Below the pieces are notes generated by a model. It worked only from the letters and a program-made list of their open reading frames with translations. It had not been told where the DNA came from and did no database searches. This document shows, in pieces, positions 63,791-64,000 of a stretch of DNA of 64,000 bases. Every line of letters begins with the position of its first letter. Position 1 is the stretch's first letter. The position numbers and the translations under genes were made by a program. The stretch comes from Ypsolopha sequella (taxonomy: Eukaryota > Arthropoda > Insecta > Lepidoptera > Ypsolophidae), in contig OW204009.1 in NCBI GenBank assembly GCA_934047225.1, positions 17,310,898-17,374,897 on the forward strand, in the 5' to 3' direction.

Positions 63791-64000
63791 GGTTTTTGCT
63801 TAAATGTTGTTGAGTCAACTACTGACCCTTTACCATTGACCAGGCCTCAAAAACGCACCGAACATTTTGTATGGTCAAGTGAATTATTTTTTATTCGCGC
63901 GGATATGTTTCTTTGGAAACGGTCAGTATGATCAGCAGAATATGTGGTTTCAATTAAAGATAGCTGTCCTTTTACGCCCCCTACATCTGATTCTAGCATA

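Noticed and set aside
63507..63931. GC-rich overlapping frames (SGSASGSAS on the minus strand)
   Set aside because: They come from a 12-bp tandem and a dispersed repeat that also occurs near 28985-29045. No splice or start context supports a gene.

Overview
The window is eukaryotic, AT-rich, intron-dominated DNA crowded with small mobile elements. The repeats point to an insect, most likely a moth or butterfly. They include the repeat whose ends read 'ggttccgta' and 'gcacttggccggtttt', the 'agctgacccggcgaacttcg' repeat, LINE tails made of (gatt)n or (tattg)n, TTAA-bounded and TA-bounded foldback MITEs, and a tRNA-headed SINE. There is no rRNA gene, no CRISPR array and no prokaryotic operon structure.

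The main content is one plus-strand gene that enters from the left edge and ends at a stop codon at 50179. It is built almost entirely of micro-exons of 39 to 63 nt, plus one 465-nt exon. Each encodes one copy of a charged Lys/Glu/Pro repeat around an almost invariant Trp-x-Asn core (typical form PKKVWTNPKK). I count 29 exons with canonical acceptors and donors. Every internal one has a length divisible by three and is phase 1 at both ends, so any subset can be joined in frame. Six further 63-nt copies keep the reading frame but have TG where the acceptor AG should be, and two copies are visibly broken. The array ends in two non-repeat exons (49600-49668 and 49932-50179) that give a different C-terminal tail of about 105 residues. 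I do not recognise the protein. The start codon and any signal peptide lie left of the window.

Layout. 743-9096: exons A to G, where G holds ten internal repeats. 9962-18283: exons H to N. 19716-36857: a segmentally duplicated zone in which exon classes P, Q and S are multiplied with their introns, including a 528-bp tandem array, a foldback about 1.95 kb long and a LINE insertion. 36912-47158: a 143-bp tandem repeat and exons R, T, U and V. 49027-50179: the 3' end. Duplicated intron segments follow matching exon classes, so the array grew by duplication of exon-plus-intron units.

50180-64000 holds no gene I can support. It contains a Tc1/mariner-type deletion derivative with a broken transposase (50698-51219) and a TATA plus initiator pair (52457-52493) in front of about 4.6 kb without a long ORF but with diverged internal repeats. 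It also holds a LINE reverse-transcriptase fragment (57149-57690), a tRNA-derived SINE (58421-58660), piggyBac-like MITEs, and a 970-bp TATTG/TGTTG array that is the tail of a LINE inserted into an older repeat.
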